Assembly (NCBI RefSeq): GCF_900475755.1
Contig: NZ_LS483411.1
Coordinates: forward strand, 248,001 to 312,000
Source of the DNA: Haemophilus influenzae
Lineage (GTDB): Bacteria > Pseudomonadota > Gammaproteobacteria > Enterobacterales > Pasteurellaceae
Length of the DNA stretch: 64,000 nucleotides
Reading direction: 5' to 3'
The notes below the pieces were generated by a model that did no database searches, was not told the origin of the DNA, and worked only from the letters and a program-made list of their open reading frames with translations. Shown here in pieces: positions 61,009 through 64,000 of the stretch (positions are counted from its first letter, which is position 1; every line of letters begins with the position of its first letter). The position numbers and the translations under genes are program-made.

Positions 61009-61824
61009 TTATGTAGATTTCAAGAGCTTACCAATTTTCTCAAACAAATTCTGAATTTGCTCTGCACGACACCCGAGTATCCGCACCATTAAGCCATATT
61101 CATTGAGTTGTGATATGCCTATCAACAAACCTTGTTCTTCCATAAACTGCTGTTGTAAGGCTTGCACCTGTTGCTTAATTTCAAGTGAACTTTTCCCTAA
61201 ATGCAAATAAATTAGCGAACCTTGATGGGAATAATTTTCCATCTGGCTCAAAGCGGTAAGGTTCATTTTAGACGGCAGCCATTGAATACAATCACTGACA
61301 AGCGGTCGTTTTTTGCCATCGTTTTGCAAAGCATAAATCTTCAAATGGGAAGAAAACTGACGGAAAGCAAAACGTTCGTCATTCAACACCCGACCAATCG
61401 CCACGATTTCACCGTAAATCAGCTCGCTTTGTTCGTCCATTTCAATCTGGGTTTGCTGCTTAAAAACGGAATCTTTATGCAACACCAGTGGATGCGGCAA
61501 ATAGAACAAACGGCTGTTTTCGGCAAGGGCAATACGAGTAATTTGCTCTGCACTGTCGCCCTCATTCATCGCCAGCACCCGAGTAAATGCCTGCGTATTG
61601 AGCGAAAGAGCGGTCAATTTTGCCAACGAAATGTCAATCTCTAACACATCGCCCGACAGCAACCCAGGGGAGGACGACATCTGCATCGCATTCAAGCCAT
61701 TAACCCACGCATCATCGTAACTTGGCAACGTTATCACTTTAAACGGTGGCGTCGCAAAGTATTCGGCAAGCTGGGTTTTGCCACTTTGGGAAAGTTTGGT
61801 AGAAAGGGATAATTTGCTGTTCAT
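61009..61824 (-). CDS. ureD: Urease accessory protein UreD (UreH)
   Basis: 271 aa. UreD family scaffold for nickel loading of urease, recognised by QSGKTQLAEYFATPPFKVITLP, SSSPGLLSGDVLEIDISL and position at the end of the ure cluster next to ureG. Last of four consecutive leftward urease accessory genes; ureABC are expected to the right of the window. Confidence 0.92.
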   Translation of the reverse strand: MNSKLSLSTKLSQSGKTQLAEYFATPPFKVITLPSYDDAWVNGLNAMQMSSSPGLLSGDVLEIDISLAKLTALSLNTQAFTRVLAMNEGDSAEQITRIALAENSRLFYLPHPLVLHKDSVFKQQTQIEMDEQSELIYGEIVAIGRVLNDERFAFRQFSSHLKIYALQNDGKKRPLVSDCIQWLPSKMNLTALSQMENYSHQGSLIYLHLGKSSLEIKQQVQALQQQFMEEQGLLIGISQLNEYGLMVRILGCRAEQIQNLFEKIGKLLKST

Positions 61825-61834
61825 AGATTTTGTA

Positions 61835-61892
61835 GGGGCTAATTAGATTAGCCCCGATATTTCACCAATAATTGGGCAAATGTAATTTGCCC
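61835..61892. repeat. Paired GTAGGGGC hairpin repeats between ureD and ureG
   Basis: Two perfect small hairpins: GGGGCTAAT-TAG-ATTAGCCCC (61835-61855) and GGGCAAAT-GTA-ATTTGCCC (61874-61892). Read from outside in on opposite strands, both begin GTAGGGGC, so they are inverted copies of one ~22-bp unit. I recall similar units in other Pasteurellaceae intergenic regions; origin and role unknown. Confidence 0.75.
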
Positions 61893-61898
61893 CTACGA

Positions 61899-62534
61899 TT
61901 AACGAACCAAAGATGCGGGTTCTTCCACATTCTTCAACAACGCATATTTTTCAATCCAACCGATCACGCCGTCAAGATTTTCTTTTTTCATCAAATTAGT
62001 GAAAATAAACGGCTGACCGTTACGCATACGGCGGGCATCGCGTTCCATCACGCTTAAATCTGCCCCTACAAAAGGAGCAAGATCAGTTTTATTAATGACT
62101 AACAAATCTGAACGAGTGATACCCGGGCCACCTTTACGAGGGATTTTTTCGCCTTGTGCCACGTCGATCACGAAAATCGTCACGTCTGCCAAATCTGGGC
62201 TGAAAGTCGCTGAAAGGTTATCGCCACCCGATTCAATGAACACGATTTCCACATCAGGGAAACGAGCCACCATTTCGTCCACGGCTTCTAAGTTCATTGA
62301 CGCATCTTCACGGATCGCCGTATGCGGACAACCGCCCGTTTCCACACCCATAATTCGCTCAGGCGGAAGTAAGCTGTTTTTCGTTAAAAATTCCGCATCT
62401 TCTTGGGTGTAAATGTCGTTAGTAATGACTGCCACACTATATTTTGACGCTATTTCACGAGTGAGTTTTTCAATTAACGCCGTTTTGCCCGCACCAACAG
62501 GACCTGCCACGCCGATTTTGATGTAATTACGCAT
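61899..62534 (-). CDS. ureG: Urease accessory GTPase UreG
   Basis: 211 aa. P-loop [17 protein letters not shown] near residue 8, [32 protein letters not shown] and [13 protein letters not shown] (NKxD). It couples GTP hydrolysis to nickel insertion into urease together with UreE, UreF and UreD. The metal-binding CPH-type motif is present as [10 protein letters not shown]. Confidence 0.97.
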   Translation of the reverse strand: MRNYIKIGVAGPVGAGKTALIEKLTREIASKYSVAVITNDIYTQEDAEFLTKNSLLPPERIMGVETGGCPHTAIREDASMNLEAVDEMVARFPDVEIVFIESGGDNLSATFSPDLADVTIFVIDVAQGEKIPRKGGPGITRSDLLVINKTDLAPFVGADLSVMERDARRMRNGQPFIFTNLMKKENLDGVIGWIEKYALLKNVEEPASLVR

Positions 62535-62564
62535 TTTTCTTTCCTTTAATTAACCTAGCAACTG

Positions 62565-62757
62565 TGATTATTTACTACAAGCGGTAAGGTGGACATAAGC
62601 CCACGCATTTAGCTCTGAGTTTTTATTTTCCTTCTAAAATGCTCTTTAGAAAAAAGGGAAAAATGCGGTCAAAATTAACCGCACTTTTCATTGTTAAATA
62701 AACACGTGGGCTTACGCCCACCCTACCCCTGAAAAATAAAAACACAGCAATCACAGG
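62565..62757. repeat. Inverted-repeat element between ureG and ureF (MITE-like)
   Basis: Two GTGGGC-NNNN-GCCCAC-type palindromes in opposite orientation (about 62588-62606 and 62704-62722), each inside longer imperfect inverted ends starting CTGTGATT, enclose a USS inverted pair (62664-62688). The 223-bp gap is long for this otherwise compact cluster. It could be a small non-autonomous element; no target duplication was identified. Confidence 0.55.
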
Positions 62758-63465
62758 TTATGACATATATAATCTGGTATAAAGCACCTCGTGTTGCATA
62801 GCCCGAATATCATTCGCCAGCGTTGCCGCACCAAGCCATTCTTCGTCGGGGTCAAGGCTTAATTCCACCGCTTGCACGAGTGAGCCTCGCAAGTCAAACA
62901 GAATATCTTGCCCATCCATTTGGCTGAGGGGAATTAGCTTCACGCCGTTAGTGATCGCACCGACTGCTGCGTTGTAGTAGAACGCATAGAGCGTATCGGC
63001 TTTGGTTAAGCCCATGGCTTGAGCAACCATTGCAAACACTATCGGAAAATAGCCCTGTACTCGTTTTTCGACAATCGCTTGTTGGTAAGTCGTAAGCAGC
63101 GTATGTGTTTCATAGCGAATAAAAATTTTCAGCAATCGTACGCCGAGTTTGAAACTCCCTTCTCGGCTTTCACGTGCCACTTTGGTGGCGGAAAGTTGCC
63201 AATCCAGTTCGCACAAGCGGTCAAAATTACCCTCATTCATTGCATCGAATGCAAGGGAAAGATATGCCCCGTCGTTGTAAATCCAGTTTTGTAAAAGCTG
63301 GGTTTGCACATACTCTTCGAGGCTTGCTTTAGTGGAAACAACGCCTTGCTGCACAAAGGTTTCCAAGCCGTTGGAGTGATTAAATCCACCAATCGGCAAG
63401 GTGGGATCGACCAAGTGCAGCAACGCACCTAAATCCGTTAAAGACCGGTTTAATGTTGATGCCAA
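62758..63465 (-). CDS. ureF: Urease accessory protein UreF
   Basis: 235 aa, all-helical. LLHLVDPTLPIGGFNHSNGLETFVQQG is the UreF hallmark, followed by DWQLSATKVARESREGSFKLGVRLLKIF and GAITNGVKLIPLSQMDGQDILFDL. It acts as the GTPase-gating subunit of the UreDFG complex. Its start overlaps the ureE 3' end by 16 nt, implying translational coupling. Confidence 0.95.
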   Translation of the reverse strand: MASTLNRSLTDLGALLHLVDPTLPIGGFNHSNGLETFVQQGVVSTKASLEEYVQTQLLQNWIYNDGAYLSLAFDAMNEGNFDRLCELDWQLSATKVARESREGSFKLGVRLLKIFIRYETHTLLTTYQQAIVEKRVQGYFPIVFAMVAQAMGLTKADTLYAFYYNAAVGAITNGVKLIPLSQMDGQDILFDLRGSLVQAVELSLDPDEEWLGAATLANDIRAMQHEVLYTRLYMS

Positions 63466-64000
63466 TTGCCGTCTCCGTGATGATGATAACCGTGATGATC
63501 GTGCGAATGACTATGTGAATGCCCGTGCCCTTGTACAGAGTTAGCTCTCAACGCTTGGCTTAAACGGCGTTCTGCTTTTTTCGGTTCAAATCCCGCCGCT
63601 TGTAACCACTCAAACATTGGCTTATCGTAAGGTAATGTCACTTCATCGCCATCTAAAAACAGCGGCGAATGTTTATTGCCAATTTCATAGCACGCCCGTG
63701 CCATTTCAGGCAAGGTTTTCGGAGACAGTACAATTACTTCGCTTGGCAAAATTTCAATCGCAATCACTAATTCATCGCTGATAAACACCACATCATCGTG
63801 TTTTAAACGTTGCCCTTCTTTGAGTAGGCGAAAAGCGACTTCACGCCCAGTATTTGTGGTTTTACGCAAAATATTCCGTTCGCTTTCATACCACTGCAAT
63901 GCCACGCGTTCAATAGTCTGATTAGTAATTTTGCCTTCAGCCTGAAGGCTAGTTAAGTCGCCCAAAATGGTATCCATAATGGGCAAAATGGGGTTGAGGA
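63450..64000 (-). CDS. ureE: Urease accessory protein UreE, nickel metallochaperone (5' end outside window)
   Basis: The frame stays open to the right edge and reads NPILPIMDTILGDL there, consistent with a start a few codons beyond the window; ATG 63977 and TTG 63986 are probably internal. The N-terminal domain is followed by the metal-binding domain and a C-terminal tail extremely rich in His (about 13 His in the last 25 residues), which stores and delivers nickel. Confidence 0.93.
   Translation of the reverse strand, partial: LNPILPIMDTILGDLTSLQAEGKITNQTIERVALQWYESERNILRKTTNTGREVAFRLLKEGQRLKHDDVVFISDELVIAIEILPSEVIVLSPKTLPEMARACYEIGNKHSPLFLDGDEVTLPYDKPMFEWLQAAGFEPKKAERRLSQALRANSVQGHGHSHSHSHDHHGYHHHGDGNWHQH

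Noticed and set aside
61222..61644. 140-codon plus-strand frame inside ureD
   Set aside because: Antisense to ureD; no ribosome site, no domain.

Overview
The window is chromosomal DNA of Haemophilus influenzae or a very close relative. The AT-rich sequence is studded with the Pasteurellaceae DNA-uptake signal (USS, AAGTGCGGT / ACCGCACTT; I count roughly 60), many of them paired as rho-independent terminators. It also carries a TonB-dependent haemoglobin/haptoglobin receptor gene with a CCAA tetranucleotide tract and several proteins I recognise as H. influenzae orthologues (TehA, HslUV, RidA, TrmO, urease accessory proteins). I see no prophage, insertion sequence, rRNA, tRNA or CRISPR array.

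Layout: (1) 1-3.5 kb: the 3' part of a YafQ/RelE-type toxin gene, then the phase-variable hgp receptor in the opposite direction. (2) 3.8-10.5 kb: tig, clpP-clpX, secE-nusG, mlaA, ridA and htpX, all rightward (protein folding, proteolysis, secretion, envelope). (3) 10.6-14.4 kb: dcuB and ansB leftward, then yibN-like and secB rightward. (4) 14.4-19.8 kb: aphA, hslVU, and a divergent potD / puuB-like pair. (5) 19.9-27.4 kb: rmuC and the complete ribose operon rbsDACBK-R with a visible operator. (6) 27.5-31.4 kb: yqhA-like, rraA-menA, trmO, tehA. (7) 31.6-41.6 kb: rpoC, rpoB, rplA, rplK leftward, without rplJL between rplA and rpoB. (8) 41.7-47.1 kb: deoD, a CNT nucleoside transporter, and the YjjW/YjjI radical-SAM/glycyl-radical pair, with a divergent YczE-like membrane protein. 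(9) 47.1-54.9 kb: heptosyltransferase, fba, pgk, RNase T2, ferredoxin, tyrP, tdk, tsaD. (10) 55.1-59.2 kb: the macromolecular synthesis operon rpsU-dnaG-rpoD. (11) 59.4-64 kb: aspA and urease accessory genes ureD-ureG-ureF-ureE; ureE runs off the right edge.

How the genes work together: AnsB (Asn to Asp), AspA (Asp to fumarate) and DcuB (C4-dicarboxylate exchange) make an anaerobic fumarate supply route. All three have FNR/CRP-like sites about 40 bp upstream of a plausible start point. NupC-like and DeoD handle nucleosides next to a glycyl-radical enzyme whose substrate I do not know; this is the best candidate for under-described biochemistry here. PotD and the PuuB-like oxidase suggest polyamine uptake and oxidation. 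hslVU and htpX each have a good heat-shock (sigma-32) promoter match. Several intergenic gaps carry short palindromic repeats (a ~100-bp GC-rich element in two copies, and two hairpin repeat types inside the urease accessory cluster) that gene annotation alone does not explain.
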